A stretch of DNA of 64,000 bases from Methylobacterium radiodurans (GCF_003173735.1 NZ_CP029551.1:1851501-1915500), one strand, 5' to 3'. Counted from the first letter of the stretch, positions 48,166-58,388 are shown. Translations and numbers: made by a program. Notes: generated by a model from the letters alone, not told the origin.

Positions 48166-48191
48166 CCCTCTCCCCGCAAGCGGGGAGAGGG
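48166..48191. repeat. GC-rich 12-bp palindrome, possible dispersed repeat
   Basis: The arms CCCTCTCCCCGC and GCGGGGAGAGGG are separated by AA, between two minus-strand genes and 52 bases after the uvrB stop on that strand. Palindromes of this composition are widespread in high-GC alphaproteobacterial intergenic regions, but dispersal cannot be shown from one window. It may act as the uvrB terminator or mRNA-end hairpin. Confidence 0.55.
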
Positions 48192-48242
48192 ATGGGCGTC
48201 TCCCGGAGCGATCAATCGGCAGCGAACCCGCGGGCGGCCATC

Positions 48243-50945
48243 TCACCCACGCTTCCGTCCGCCACCGCCCTTGTACTTCGGCTTCTGCCCACCGAGCCCC
48301 TGGGTCGAGCGCGGCTTCGGCCGCTCCTGCCAGACGGGCGCGCCGACCGGCAACTCCCGGTCGGTGCCCGGACCCATATTGTCGAGGTCGGGTGCCGCGA
48401 TCCGGCTGCCGCCCGAGCCTCGGGGCGGCTTGCGGCCGAACTTGCCGGCCTCGCGCTCGACGTCGCCCTGGCGCGCCATCGGGTCGTCGGAGACCAGGAG
48501 CTCGGTCGCCTGGAGTCGCTTGAGCTCGTCGCGCAGCCGCGCGGCCTCCTCGAAGTCGAGGTCGGCGGCGGCGGTGCGCATCCGCTTCTCGAGATCGGCC
48601 ATCACCGCCTTCAGGTTGTGGCCGACCGTGATCGCGTCCTTGGCCAGCCCCGTATCGACTTGCACATGGTCGCGCTCGAACACGCTGGAGAGGATGTCAC
48701 TGATGCCGCGCTTTACGCTTTGGGGCGTGATGCCGTGCTCGGCGTTGTAGGCGAGCTGCTTCTGGCGGCGGCGCTCGGTCTCGGCCATCGCCCGCTCCAT
48801 CGAGCCGGTGACCTGATCGGCGTATAGGATGCAGCGTGCCTCGGCGTTGCGGGCCGCGCGGCCGATCGTCTGGATCAGCGAGGTCTCGGAGCGCAGGAAG
48901 CCCTCCTTGTCGGCGTCGAGGATGGCGACGAGGGCGCATTCCGGGATGTCGAGGCCCTCGCGCAGCAGGTTGATGCCGATGAGCACGTCGAAGGCCCCGA
49001 GCCGGAGGTCCCGGATGATCTCGATGCGCTCCAAGGTATCGATGTCCGAGTGCATGTAACGCACCCGCACGTTGTTCTCGTGCAGGTACTCGGTCAGGTC
49101 CTCGGCCATGCGCTTGGTGAGCGTCGTCACGAGGGTGCGGTAGCCGGCCTGGGCGACGTCGCGGACCTCGCCCAGCAGGTCGTCCACCTGGGAGCGGGCG
49201 GGCCGGATCTCGATCACCGGATCGACCAGCCCGGTCGGCCGGATCACCTGCTCGGCGAAGACGCCGCCGGTCTGCTCCATCTCCCACTTGCCGGGGGTCG
49301 CCGAAACGTGGACCGATTGCGGCCGCATCGCGTCCCATTCCTCGAAGCGCAGCGGGCGATTGTCGAGGCAGGAGGGCAGGCGGAAACCGTACTCGGCGAG
49401 CGTCGCCTTGCGGCGGAAGTCGCCCCGGTACATGCCGCCGATCTGCGGCACCGTGACGTGGCTCTCGTCGGTGAAGACCAGCGCGTTGTCGGGCAGGTAC
49501 TCGAACAGGGTCGGCGGCGGCTCGCCGGGTTTCCGGCCCGTGAGGTAGCGCGAGTAGTTCTCGATGCCGTTGCAGGCGCCGGTCGCCTCAATCATCTCGA
49601 TGTCGAAGGTGCAGCGCTGGTCGATGCGCTGCGCCTCGATCAGGCGGCCCATCCGGGTCAGTTCCTCGATCCGACCTTTGAGCTCGTGCTTGATGCCCTT
49701 GATCGCCTGCTGCAGCGTCGGGCGCGGCGTGACGTAGTGCGAGTTGGCGTAGACCTTCACGAACTTCAGCTCGGAGATGGTCTTGCCGGTCAGCGGATCG
49801 AACTCGACGATCTTCTCGATCTCGTCGCCGAACAGGCCGATGCGCCAGCCCCGGTCCTCCAAGTGGGCCGGCCAGAGCTCAATCGTGTCGCCGCGCACCC
49901 GGAAGGTGCCGCGGGCGAAGTCCGACTGGATGCGCTTGTACTGCAGCGCCACGAGGTCGGCGATGAGCTGGCGCTGCTCGATGCGCTCGCCGAGCGAGAC
50001 CGTGAACGACATCGCCGTGTAGGTCTCGACCGAACCGATACCGTAGATGCACGAGACCGAGGCCACGATGATCACGTCGTCGCGCTCGAGGAGTGCGCGG
50101 GTGGCGGCGTGCCGCATCCGGTCGATCTGCTCGTTGATCGAGGATTCCTTCTCGATGAAGGTGTCTGAGCGCGGGACGTAGGCTTCGGGCTGGTAATAAT
50201 CGTAATACGAGACGAAGTACTCCACCGCATTGTCGGGGAAGAATCTCTTGAACTCGCCGTAGAGCTGCGCGGCCAGCGTCTTGTTGGGCGCCAGGATGAG
50301 CGCGGGGCGCTGCGTCTCCTCGATGATCTTGGCCATCGTGAAGGTCTTACCCGAGCCGGTGACGCCGAGCAGCACCTGATCGCGCTCGTTGGCCTGCACG
50401 CCCTTCACGAGTTCGGCGATCGCGGCCGGCTGGTCGCCGGCGGGCTCGAATTCCGACTTCATCACGAAGCGGATGCCGGCCTCGGACTTCTTCGGGCGCT
50501 CGGGCCGGTGCGGCACCCAGGCGGCGCCGTTCTTGAACAGCGGATTGCCCTCGGTGAGCAGCCGCTCCAGGGCCGCCACCGTGGCGGAGGCGCCGCCCGC
50601 ATCGACCGGCTCGGTATCGGGCTGGCCCTCCGGTGCCGGACCGTCCTCGGGTGGGGTGAGGCCGAGCGCCTGCGCGAGGCGCGGATCGACCTCGGCGCCG
50701 GGCGCGACGGTGAAGCCCGCCTGCGGCGCCTCGCCGAATCCCCGCGGCGCGGAGGCCGCGTCCGCCTTCCGGCGCCCGCGCCGGGCCGGCACCTGACCGG
50801 GCCGCTCGGGCTCGGGCACCCGGTTGCGGTTGAGCGCCGGGTTGAGCAGGTCGGCCAGGAAGGGGTCGAGGGGCTGGAGCTCGGGCTTGTCGGCCTTGCT
50901 CGGGCCTTTCGCCGTCGCGCTGCGGGGCTTGCGGGGTTTCGCCAT
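48243..50945 (-). CDS. uvrB: UvrABC system protein B
   Basis: 900 residues. The helicase core starts near residue 163 ([15 protein letters not shown]), with Walker [14 protein letters not shown], the beta-hairpin [21 protein letters not shown], the [17 protein letters not shown] motif and [14 protein letters not shown] domain ([28 protein letters not shown]) lies near residue 800. The first 160 residues are a Lys/Pro/Ala-rich extension and the last 90 a basic Gly-rich tail. It loads onto damaged DNA in nucleotide excision repair. I see no LexA box in the 140 bases upstream. Confidence 0.95.
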   Translation of the reverse strand: MAKPRKPRSATAKGPSKADKPELQPLDPFLADLLNPALNRNRVPEPERPGQVPARRGRRKADAASAPRGFGEAPQAGFTVAPGAEVDPRLAQALGLTPPEDGPAPEGQPDTEPVDAGGASATVAALERLLTEGNPLFKNGAAWVPHRPERPKKSEAGIRFVMKSEFEPAGDQPAAIAELVKGVQANERDQVLLGVTGSGKTFTMAKIIEETQRPALILAPNKTLAAQLYGEFKRFFPDNAVEYFVSYYDYYQPEAYVPRSDTFIEKESSINEQIDRMRHAATRALLERDDVIIVASVSCIYGIGSVETYTAMSFTVSLGERIEQRQLIADLVALQYKRIQSDFARGTFRVRGDTIELWPAHLEDRGWRIGLFGDEIEKIVEFDPLTGKTISELKFVKVYANSHYVTPRPTLQQAIKGIKHELKGRIEELTRMGRLIEAQRIDQRCTFDIEMIEATGACNGIENYSRYLTGRKPGEPPPTLFEYLPDNALVFTDESHVTVPQIGGMYRGDFRRKATLAEYGFRLPSCLDNRPLRFEEWDAMRPQSVHVSATPGKWEMEQTGGVFAEQVIRPTGLVDPVIEIRPARSQVDDLLGEVRDVAQAGYRTLVTTLTKRMAEDLTEYLHENNVRVRYMHSDIDTLERIEIIRDLRLGAFDVLIGINLLREGLDIPECALVAILDADKEGFLRSETSLIQTIGRAARNAEARCILYADQVTGSMERAMAETERRRQKQLAYNAEHGITPQSVKRGISDILSSVFERDHVQVDTGLAKDAITVGHNLKAVMADLEKRMRTAAADLDFEEAARLRDELKRLQATELLVSDDPMARQGDVEREAGKFGRKPPRGSGGSRIAAPDLDNMGPGTDRELPVGAPVWQERPKPRSTQGLGGQKPKYKGGGGRKRG

Positions 50946-51086
50946 GGTCCGAATATGGTCCCTCGCGCGCGCCTGCGGAAGGCCGGCGCGGAAGGTCGCA
51001 GACGGCCGCGCCGCGTCGACGCTCCGTTGACGCTCCTCGGCCGAACACCCTAGACATCCGGCCCGTTCCCGGTTGCCGGAGCCCCG

Positions 51087-52601
51087 ATGGATCCCGCCCC
51101 GCCCGGCCGCGCCGACGGCGCGACCCATCTCGACGTGCTGGTGATCGGCGCCGGCATCTCCGGCATCGCCGCCGGCTACCACCTGCAGCGGCGCTGTCCG
51201 GCCAAGAGCTACGCGATCCTCGAGGCGCGCGACGCGATCGGCGGCACCTGGGACCTGTTCCGCTATCCGGGACTGCGCTCGGATTCCGACCTCTACACCT
51301 TCGGCTTCAGCTTCCGGCCCTGGAGCGGCGAGCGCTCCATCGCCGACGGCGCCTCGATCCTGCGCTATGTCCGGGAGACCGCCGCGGAATACGGGATCGA
51401 CCGGCAGATCCGGTTCGGCCACCGGGTGGTCGCGGCCGACTGGGACCCGGCCGCCGCCCGCTGGGTGCTCGACCTGGAGGTCGGGCCGGAGCGCCGGCGA
51501 CAGCGGCTCACCTGCGGCTTCCTCTACGTCTGCGCCGGCTACTACGACTACGAATCCGGGTACCTGCCGGACTGGCCGGGCACGGAGCGGTACGGGGGCC
51601 GCTTCGTGCATCCGCAGGCCTGGCCGGACGACCTCGACCATGCGGGCAAGCAGGTCGTGGTGATCGGCAGCGGTGCGACCGCGATGACGCTGGTGCCGGC
51701 GATGGCCGAGAGCGCCGCCCACGTCACCATGCTGCAGCGCTCGCCCACCTACGTGGTCGCGCTGCCCGCCCGGGATCGCGCCGCCGAGTGGCTGCGCGCC
51801 CGGCTGCCGGAGCGGCTGGCGCTCCGGCTGGCGCGCTGGAAGAACGTGCTGATCAGCATCCTGTTCTACCAGTACGCTCGCCGGAAGCCCGAGGCGATGA
51901 CCGCCCGCATCCTCGGCGGCATCCGCAAGCAGCTCGGGCCGGACTACGACGTCGCGACCCATTTCACTCCCAGCTACAAGCCCTGGGACCAGCGCCTCTG
52001 CATGGTGCCGGACGGCGACCTGTTCCGGTCGATCCGCGCGGGCCGCGCCTCGGTCGAGACCGGCACGATCGAGACCTTCACGGAAGCGGGCCTGCGCCTC
52101 ACCTCCGGCCGCGAGATCCCCGCCGACATCGTGGTCACGGCCACGGGGCTGAAGCTGAAGATGCTCGGCGGCCTCGCGCTCTCGGTCGCGGGCCGCCCGG
52201 TCGATCCGCAGCGGACTTGGCTCTACAAGGGCATGATGCTGAGCGAGGTGCCGAACCTCGCGATCGCGATCGGCTACACCAACGCCTCGTGGACGCTCAA
52301 ATGCGAGCTGACGGCGCAGTATGTCTGCCGCCTGATCCGCCGCATGGATGGGCGGGGCGACGCGTGGTGCATGGCCCGCCGCGACGGCAGCGAGGGCGAA
52401 GCGTCGACGATCGACTTCACCTCGGGCTATATCGAGCGGGGACGCCACCTCCTGCCGAAGCAGGGTGTCCGGAAGCCCTGGCGCCTCTACCAGAACTACG
52501 TGCTCGACGTGCTGAGTCTTCGCTACGGCCGGGTCGAGGACGATGCGATGACCTTCGGCCGGGCGGGCGAGACGGTTGCCGACGCGCGGCGGGCGGCCTG
52601 A
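51087..52601 (+). CDS. Flavin-containing (Baeyer-Villiger-type) monooxygenase
   Basis: 504 residues. The FAD-binding Rossmann motif is [15 protein letters not shown] (residues about 19-33), the NADPH-binding motif [14 protein letters not shown], and the family fingerprint FxGxxxHxxxW appears as [14 protein letters not shown], with Tyr replacing Phe. These enzymes insert oxygen into ketones or oxidise heteroatoms; the substrate is unknown. The SDR gene starts 7 bases after its stop, suggesting a joint pathway (for example alcohol to ketone to ester). Confidence 0.87.
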   Translation: MDPAPPGRADGATHLDVLVIGAGISGIAAGYHLQRRCPAKSYAILEARDAIGGTWDLFRYPGLRSDSDLYTFGFSFRPWSGERSIADGASILRYVRETAAEYGIDRQIRFGHRVVAADWDPAAARWVLDLEVGPERRRQRLTCGFLYVCAGYYDYESGYLPDWPGTERYGGRFVHPQAWPDDLDHAGKQVVVIGSGATAMTLVPAMAESAAHVTMLQRSPTYVVALPARDRAAEWLRARLPERLALRLARWKNVLISILFYQYARRKPEAMTARILGGIRKQLGPDYDVATHFTPSYKPWDQRLCMVPDGDLFRSIRAGRASVETGTIETFTEAGLRLTSGREIPADIVVTATGLKLKMLGGLALSVAGRPVDPQRTWLYKGMMLSEVPNLAIAIGYTNASWTLKCELTAQYVCRLIRRMDGRGDAWCMARRDGSEGEASTIDFTSGYIERGRHLLPKQGVRKPWRLYQNYVLDVLSLRYGRVEDDAMTFGRAGETVADARRAA

Positions 52602-52608
52602 GGGGGAC

Positions 52609-53430
52609 ATGGGCGCGCGTTTCGAACTCGCCGGCCGCACGGCGCTGATCACCGGCGCGGGCAGCGGCATCGGCCGGGCCCTGGCCCTGGGGCTCGCCCG
52701 GCGGGGCTGCCATCTCGCGCTCGCCGACATCGACGCCGCCGGCCTCGCCGAGACGGCCGAGCGCCTGCCGGCGGGTCTGCGAGTCAGCCGGCACCGGCTC
52801 GATGTCGCCGACCGGGAGGCGGTCGCCGCGCTTCCCGCCCAGATCCGCGCCGCACATCTGGGCCTCGACCTCCTCGTCAACAACGCGGGCGTCGCCCTCG
52901 GCGGCAGCTTCGAGCAGGTGAGCGAGGCCGATTTCGATTGGCTCCTCGGGATCAATTTCTGGGGCGTGGTGCGGATGACCCGCGCCTTCCTGCCGCTCCT
53001 GCGTGAGAGCCCGGAAGCCCGCATCGTCAACCTGTCGAGCCTCTACGGGCTGATCGCGCCGCCCGGCCAGACCGCCTACGCGGCGAGCAAGTTCGCGGTG
53101 CGGGGCTTCTCGCAGGCGCTCGCCCACGAGCTGGCCGGCTCGACGGTCGGCCTCACGCTGGTCCATCCGGGAGGCGTCGCGACGCGCATCGCCGACAGTG
53201 CGCGGCTTCCGGCAGACCTCGCGCCGGAGGAGGCCGCCCGCGGCCGGGCGCTCGCCAACGGCTACTTGAAGCTGCCGCCGGGGCGCGCGGCCGAGATCAT
53301 CCTGGCGGCGGTCGAGCAGCGGCGCGCCCGCGTGCTGGTCGGCAGCGATGCACGGATCTTGGCGCTGCTGGAGCGCCTGATGCCCGCCTCCTACTGGCCG
53401 GTTCTCGCGCGGTTGATGCGGCGGCCCTGA
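52609..53430 (+). CDS. Short-chain dehydrogenase/reductase
   Basis: 273 residues. The cofactor motif is TGAGSGIG (residues about 14-21), with LADID after the second strand suggesting NAD(H). NNAG is present, and the catalytic serine and YxxxK occur in LSSLYG and TAYAASKFA. The ATG has a GAGGGGG ribosome site. It is probably co-transcribed with the upstream monooxygenase. Substrate unknown. Confidence 0.88.
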   Translation: MGARFELAGRTALITGAGSGIGRALALGLARRGCHLALADIDAAGLAETAERLPAGLRVSRHRLDVADREAVAALPAQIRAAHLGLDLLVNNAGVALGGSFEQVSEADFDWLLGINFWGVVRMTRAFLPLLRESPEARIVNLSSLYGLIAPPGQTAYAASKFAVRGFSQALAHELAGSTVGLTLVHPGGVATRIADSARLPADLAPEEAARGRALANGYLKLPPGRAAEIILAAVEQRRARVLVGSDARILALLERLMPASYWPVLARLMRRP

Positions 53431-53568
53431 GCGGCCGCGGAAACCCCCGCCTTCCTCGCGAGTTCGCCGAGGAGGAGCGGTTCTCCTTCCGACTCCCGGG
53501 CCGACAGCGGCGACGCGCCGCGGCCTCGGGCGCCGGAGGAGCCGCGATCGGCAGCGGCTGTCCCGACG

Positions 53569-53832
53569 ATGGTGGAACGGGTGTCACGCGACAACGCGAA
53601 TTCCGATCCGGACGCGCCGTCCGGGATCAGAGATGCTCCGGTGGATCCGCCGGAGACGAGACTGGTGCCGGACCGGAGCGGTACGGAGTCCGACCCAATC
53701 AGCTTCGAGCAGATCCGTGAGCGGGCCTACGAACTCTGGGAGCGCAACCACCGGCCTGAGGGGCTCGAGATCCAGTTCTGGCTTCTCGCCGAGCGCGAGC
53801 TCCGAGCGGAGCGTCGGCGCGCTGAGGGGTAG
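53569..53832 (+). CDS. DUF2934 family protein
   Basis: 87 residues. The C-terminal part IRERAYELWERNHRPEGLEIQFWLLAERE is the DUF2934 pattern (I-R-x-R-A-Y-x-x-W-E-x-x-G-x-P-E-G... W-x-x-A-E-x-E). The N-terminal 45 residues are acidic and disordered-looking. Small cytosolic protein of unknown function, common in Rhizobiales. The start is uncertain: several in-frame options exist near 53569. Confidence 0.7.
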   Translation: MVERVSRDNANSDPDAPSGIRDAPVDPPETRLVPDRSGTESDPISFEQIRERAYELWERNHRPEGLEIQFWLLAERELRAERRRAEG

Positions 53833-53952
53833 GGCGGCGGGCTGTGACGGAGTGAGGCTGTCGAATTGCCGAACTATCCTCTGAGAAATGCCATAGGAAC
53901 CTTCGCGGTGGTGCCGGACTTATCCTGCCGCAGAAGATCGGAGGAAAACGCA

Positions 53953-54342
53953 ATGAAGGTCACCGGTATCGCTGGCGCGCTCGCCATTCTGACTTTCACC
54001 GCCGGCACGGCGCTGGCCGCCCCCTGTAATACAGGTTCGACCAAGGGCAAGTCTCCCGACCAGACGATGAACGAGAAGAGCTCGGACGTCGACAAGTCGA
54101 GCAAGAACCTCGCTGGCGGCCAGCAGCCTGCCTCACCCGGTACGGTCGGCGCGATGAACAATGTCGGCGCCAACCAGATGACCGCGGCCAACCCAACCTC
54201 GCCCAACACCAACGACAAGGCGGATCCCGCTGCCAAGAACCTGGCTGGCGGCCAGCAGCCTGCCTCGCCCGGCACGGTCGGCGCCATGAACAATGCCGGC
54301 GCCGACCAGGCGCTCGGCAAGAAGAGCGGCGACGATTGCTGA
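53953..54342 (+). CDS. Secreted repeat protein of unknown function
   Basis: 129 residues with a signal peptide (MKVTGIAGALAILTFTAGTALA, cleavage near AAP). The mature part contains two near-identical copies of KNLAGGQQPASPGTVGAMNN (about residues 48-67 and 94-113), separated by a linker rich in Asn, Thr, Pro, Asp and Lys. One cysteine follows the signal and one is the last residue. A GGAGGAAAA ribosome site lies 5 bases before the ATG. No known family recognised; it appears periplasmic or extracellular. Confidence 0.7.
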   Translation: MKVTGIAGALAILTFTAGTALAAPCNTGSTKGKSPDQTMNEKSSDVDKSSKNLAGGQQPASPGTVGAMNNVGANQMTAANPTSPNTNDKADPAAKNLAGGQQPASPGTVGAMNNAGADQALGKKSGDDC

Positions 54343-54355
54343 GCGCGCACCGCCT

Positions 54356-55570
54356 CTAGCGCACATTCTCATCGGGGCCGGCCTCTGTGGGGCCGGCCCT
54401 TTCCGTTTGCCCGCGCCCCGCCTCGCGTTCGGATGGCCGGATGCCCCAGCCGGTGAGCGCGGCGCCGAGCCGCTCGCGACACGCCTTCGCCCACGGCCGC
54501 AGGTGCCGGACGTAGCCCAACAGAATCCAGCCGCGCAGGCGCAGCGGCAGGGCGTAGTCGCGCACCGGCATCGCGCCCGTCGCCCATTCCGACTTGTGCC
54601 GGCAGGCGGGCGCCAGAAAGTCGAGCTGGTCGATACCGAGACCCGCGGCATTCTCGACCATGTGCCGGAACAGCAGCCGGCCGGGCCCCTGCGCGGCGTA
54701 GCGGGCGTCGTAGGCCTGGACCAGCGAGGCGTAGGCGCCCGCATGGATCAGCCCCGCCTCCACCGCCGCGGTGGTGTCGCCGACGCGCAGGCGGAGCACG
54801 AGGGCGTTCGGACAATCTGCGAGTCCCCGCAGGAAGGCGGCGTTGGCCGGGTGGGCGTAGCCAGCGCTGAACCGGCCGGTACGCCGGAGCCAGGCCTGCT
54901 TGAGGCGCACGGCTTCGGTCATCGCCTCCGCCCGCTCCTCGGCCCCGGCGGCGACCTCGAATCGCACCGGCCCGGCCTCGGCGAGATTGCGCAGGTTGCG
55001 CTGGAGGGTGTTGCGCGTCCGGCCGGACCGGCGCCGCGCCTGAGCGTTGCGAAAATCGCAGAACGGAGCCTCCGCCGTGCGGGTGACGAAGCGGCTGCGC
55101 GACGCCAGCAACGGGGCGATGACTGCATCACCGCGAACGCCCCGTAGGAACACGGCGTCTACGTCTCGCATCTCGCGCACCGCCTGCCACGCCGCCGCGA
55201 GCCAGAGCCCGCTCTCGCCGCCCGGCGCGACCAGCGCGTCGGCGTACTGCGTCGCCGGTTCGCCGAAGCTTCGCAGGATACGCAAGGGGCCGAGCCGGCG
55301 GATCGCCAGGGGCCACAGCAGGACGAGCCGCCCGCTCTCGCGGACCGTGACGACGCGCGCCACCGCATCGCATCCGGCGCGCCGCGCGGCCTCGTCCCAG
55401 GTCCGGCACCAGGCGTAGCTCTGGAAGACGTTGCCGCCCGCGCGGGCCTCCAGTGCGGTCCAGGCTTCCCGGAGCGATGCGAGATCCTGGCTGACGGTGA
55501 CGCTGCACGCCGCGCGTGCGCCGTCCCGCAGCGGTACGCCGAAAGCGTCCGCCCGAAGAGCTTCGAGCAT
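54356..55570 (-). CDS. GNAT/FemAB-like acetyltransferase (Acetyltransf_6 type)
   Basis: 404 residues. The FNVFQSYAWCRTW-like stretch (residues 46-57), RNTLQRNLRNLAEAGPVRFEV, and AYASLVQAYDARYAAQGPGRLLFRHMVE correspond to the BioF2/FemAB-like double-GNAT fold often seen in exopolysaccharide or cellulose clusters. It probably transfers an acyl or aminoacyl group to a cell-surface polymer; no polysaccharide genes flank it. It converges with the secreted repeat gene, and its last codons overlap that gene's terminator hairpin. Confidence 0.78.
   Translation of the reverse strand: MLEALRADAFGVPLRDGARAACSVTVSQDLASLREAWTALEARAGGNVFQSYAWCRTWDEAARRAGCDAVARVVTVRESGRLVLLWPLAIRRLGPLRILRSFGEPATQYADALVAPGGESGLWLAAAWQAVREMRDVDAVFLRGVRGDAVIAPLLASRSRFVTRTAEAPFCDFRNAQARRRSGRTRNTLQRNLRNLAEAGPVRFEVAAGAEERAEAMTEAVRLKQAWLRRTGRFSAGYAHPANAAFLRGLADCPNALVLRLRVGDTTAAVEAGLIHAGAYASLVQAYDARYAAQGPGRLLFRHMVENAAGLGIDQLDFLAPACRHKSEWATGAMPVRDYALPLRLRGWILLGYVRHLRPWAKACRERLGAALTGWGIRPSEREAGRGQTERAGPTEAGPDENVR
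54375..54399 (+). terminator. Terminator of the secreted repeat gene
   Basis: A 9-bp stem GGGCCGGCC/GGCCGGCCC with a 7-base loop, followed by TTTCC. It lies 33 bases after the stop codon and within the 3' end of the convergent acetyltransferase gene. Confidence 0.65.
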
Positions 55571-55862
55571 ACTGAAGCGGCCCTCCTGGGATATCGCACA
55601 TATTTCGCTTGGTGCGATGAGACTTATCTAAGCATATGCCGCAGATGAAGACATCGGCGTTGTTGATCAAGTCCGGAATCTGAAAGATCTACTCCGGAAG
55701 CGTCGTTCCTCGCGGCCGCGGCGGCACGGCCTGCGGTAAGGGCCAGAGGCCGGCAGAGCGCGGCCAGCCGGGAGCAAGCGGTCGCATGGCACGCTGCGGC
55801 GAGCGCCCAATCTTTCCTACGCTCAGGCCCCCTTCCAGGGTTCTCGCATCCAGGGATCTCAC

Positions 55863-56513
55863 ATGGCTCACCTACTCGTCATCGGGGCTAGCCGGGGCAT
55901 CGGCCTGGAGACCGTCCGCGCAGCCCTGGCCGCAGGGCATCGGGTGCGGGCCTTCGCCCGCTCGGCGAGCCGTATCGATCTGCCCGGCCCAAACCTGGAG
56001 CGCTTTCCGGGTGATGCCCTGAACGGGTGCGACATCGGGGCGGCGCTCGACGGGATCGACGCCGTGGTGCAGGCGCTCGGCGTGCCCGTGCGCGACCTCA
56101 TCGGCCCGGTCCGCCTCTTCTCGGAAGCGACGGGTATCCTCGTCCCTGCCATGGAGAAGACCGGCGTCCGCCGGCTGATCGCGGTCACCGGCTTCGGTGC
56201 GGGCGACAGCCGCGACGTCATCGGCCCGCTGCAGCGCCTGCCGTTCCGGTTGGTGTTCGGGCGCGCCTACGACGACAAGGACGCCCAGGAGATCCGTATT
56301 CGCCGCAGCCGCCTGGATTGGACGCTTGTCCGCCCCGGCGTGCTGACCGGAGGGGCGGCGACCGGCTGCTACCGCGTCCTCGATGATCCCGCCTCGTGGC
56401 GCAACGGGCTGATCGCGCGGGCGGACGTGGCACACTTCCTCGTCGCGCAGGTCGCGGATGCTGGCCGGATCGGCAAGGCCGTCGTCCTGATCGACCGTGC
56501 CCTCCCGCTCTGA
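55863..56513 (+). CDS. NAD(P)-binding atypical SDR
   Basis: 216 residues. The start HLLVIGASRGIGLETVRAALAAGHRVRAFAR contains the Rossmann GxSxxIG motif of NAD(P)H-binding (NmrA/SDR-atypical) proteins. There is no YxxxK catalytic pair, so it may be a sensor or a flavin/quinone reductase-like protein. It opens a three-gene set with the photolyase-like and SOUL genes. The 292 bases upstream hold no gene and are unusually AT-rich around 55600-55690, probably with divergent promoters. Confidence 0.78.
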   Translation: MAHLLVIGASRGIGLETVRAALAAGHRVRAFARSASRIDLPGPNLERFPGDALNGCDIGAALDGIDAVVQALGVPVRDLIGPVRLFSEATGILVPAMEKTGVRRLIAVTGFGAGDSRDVIGPLQRLPFRLVFGRAYDDKDAQEIRIRRSRLDWTLVRPGVLTGGAATGCYRVLDDPASWRNGLIARADVAHFLVAQVADAGRIGKAVVLIDRALPL

Positions 56514-56546
56514 TGATCGTCCGCCGCAGTGCCCGAGGGTGACGCC

Positions 56547-57671
56547 GTGCCGAACCTGCCCGTCCTGACCCGCTCTGCGGGACTCGATGCCCTGGCCGCC
56601 TTCCTCGCCGGCCGGGGAGCGGCCTACGCCGCGGACCGGAACACGGATCCCGGGTCCGAGCCGACCACCTCGGCGCTGTCCCCTTATCTGCGCCGCCGCC
56701 TGCTGACGGAGGAGGAGGTCGTCCGCGCCGCCCTGGATGCCCTCGGCGAGCGGGGTTCGGAGGCGTTCATCGCGGAGGTCTTCTGGCGGACCTACTTCAA
56801 GGGCCACCTCGAAACCCACCCGGAGGCCTGGAGCCGCTACCGCGTCGGGCTGGCGGATGCGCGGGCTCGCCTCGCGGCCGAGCCCGGCCTGCGCCGGACC
56901 TACGACCGTGCCGTCGAGGGGCGCACCGGAATCGACGGCTTCGACAGCTGGGCCGGCCAGCTCGTCGAGGCGGGCTGGCTGCACAACCACGTTCGGATGT
57001 GGTTCGCCTCGATCTGGATCTTCACGCTCCGCCTGCCCTGGGAACTCGGTGCCGATCACTTCCTGCGGCACCTGCTCGACGGCGACCCGGCGAGCAACAC
57101 CCTGTCCTGGCGCTGGGTGGCCGGCCTGCACACCCGGGGCAAGCACTACCTGGCGCGGCGCGAGAACATCCGGCGTTATACGCAGGGCCGCCACGAGCCG
57201 GCCGGCCTCGACGAGGAGGCCGGGCCGCTGGAGGAGACGATCCCTCCACGCGAGGTGCCGCTGTCCCGCGCTGACGCGCCGCCGGACGGGCCAGTCGCCC
57301 TGCTCATGCACCTCGACGACCTGCATCCCGAGAGCCTGCCGCTGGGCCGGGCCGAGGTTGTCCGCGTCTGGGGCCTCCTCGCCCATGCCGATGGCGCGAT
57401 GGAGCGGGTCCGGGCGGCCGACGCCGCCGCGATGGCGGACGGGCTCGGCCGGGCCGCCGCGCATTTCGGCTGCCCGGCCGAGCCGGCCCCGGCGGGCTGG
57501 ACGGAGGACGTGCCGGTGGTCGCGGCCTGGGCCCCGGTCGGCCCCTCCGCCGACGTCCTGCCGAGCCGATGCCAACGCGTGCGCCGGCCTTGGGACGAGC
57601 GGGCATGGCCCCTCTCGACCCGTGGCTTCTTCCGCCTGAAACGCGCGATCCCCGACCTGACGGGGGCCTGA
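56547..57671 (+). CDS. Photolyase/cryptochrome-like FAD-binding protein
   Basis: 374 residues from GTG 56547, which has GAGGGT 6 bases upstream; a GTG at 56529 is the alternative. The photolyase FAD-binding domain is at about residues 45-220, with EVFWRTYFKGHLE, GWLHNHVRMWFASIWIFTLRLPWELGADHFLRHLLDGDPASNTLSWRWVAG and the flavin-facing Asn conserved. The usual N-terminal antenna domain is missing. About 120 residues after the FAD domain instead start PVALLMHLDDLHPESLPLG, resembling a degenerate antenna domain. DNA repair or blue-light sensing is possible. Confidence 0.8.
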   Translation: MPNLPVLTRSAGLDALAAFLAGRGAAYAADRNTDPGSEPTTSALSPYLRRRLLTEEEVVRAALDALGERGSEAFIAEVFWRTYFKGHLETHPEAWSRYRVGLADARARLAAEPGLRRTYDRAVEGRTGIDGFDSWAGQLVEAGWLHNHVRMWFASIWIFTLRLPWELGADHFLRHLLDGDPASNTLSWRWVAGLHTRGKHYLARRENIRRYTQGRHEPAGLDEEAGPLEETIPPREVPLSRADAPPDGPVALLMHLDDLHPESLPLGRAEVVRVWGLLAHADGAMERVRAADAAAMADGLGRAAAHFGCPAEPAPAGWTEDVPVVAAWAPVGPSADVLPSRCQRVRRPWDERAWPLSTRGFFRLKRAIPDLTGA

Positions 57672-57743
57672 CCCGTCTGCGCGGGATGGCTTGTCGCGCA
57701 GCGGAATCCACAGCTTCGACCTCTCGAACCGGAAGCCTCAGCG

Positions 57744-58346
57744 ATGGACAGGTTCCTCTACTACCTCGTGACCGTGGTCGAATCCGTCCTCGGGATCTTC
57801 GGCATCCGAGGGCTCTACGAGCAGCCCGCCTATACGGTCGTCCAGCGCCACGACCGCGGCGTCGAGATCCGCGCCTACGCGCCGCGGCTCGCGGTCGAGA
57901 CCGACGCGCGCGGCCAGGGTGACGGCGAGGCCTTCGGCCGGCTGTTCCGCTACATCACCGGCGCGAACCGCGCCGGGAGCCGCATCGCCATGACAGCGCC
58001 CGTGGAGACGGGCGGCCAGCGGATCGCCATGACCGTGCCTGTCGAGCAGGGTGCGGGCGGCACGATGCGTTTCTTCCTGCCGCGCGCCGTGGCCGAGGCG
58101 GCGCCCGAGCCGACCGAGGCCGGCGTCCGCCTTGTCGCGGTGCCGGCCGAGCGCATCGCGGCGCTCCGCTTCTCAGGCCGCGTCACGCCCGAGGTCCGGG
58201 ACGAGCAGGAGCGCATCCTGACCTGGGTGCTCGCCGCGGCGGGCCTGCGGGCAAGCCAGAGCCCGATGTTCATGGGCTACGATCCGCCCTTCGCGCTCCC
58301 GTTCCTGCGCCGGAACGAGGTGGCGGTGCGCCTGGACCGTTCCTGA
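57744..58346 (+). CDS. SOUL haem-binding family protein
   Basis: 200 residues. EQPAYTVVQRHDRGVEIRAYAPRLAVET at residues 26-53 and the paired SRIAMTAPVETGGQRIAMTVPVE motif are signatures of the SOUL/HBP family, as is the C-terminal FMGYDPPFALPFLRRNEVAVRL. A hydrophobic N-terminal segment (LYYLVTVVESVLGIFGI) may be a membrane anchor. It is last of the SDR-photolyase-SOUL set, a combination that recurs in light-stress modules; the haem ligand is not obvious. Confidence 0.87.
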   Translation: MDRFLYYLVTVVESVLGIFGIRGLYEQPAYTVVQRHDRGVEIRAYAPRLAVETDARGQGDGEAFGRLFRYITGANRAGSRIAMTAPVETGGQRIAMTVPVEQGAGGTMRFFLPRAVAEAAPEPTEAGVRLVAVPAERIAALRFSGRVTPEVRDEQERILTWVLAAAGLRASQSPMFMGYDPPFALPFLRRNEVAVRLDRS

Positions 58347-58388
58347 GATCGGTGCCCCACAGGTGGGTCGCTGCGACCGAACGCGAAA

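Noticed and set aside
48243..53030. A possible 1,595-residue fusion of uvrB with an upstream minus-strand part
   Set aside because: The upstream part is antisense to the monooxygenase and SDR genes and has no similarity; UvrB starts normally at the ATG at 50945.
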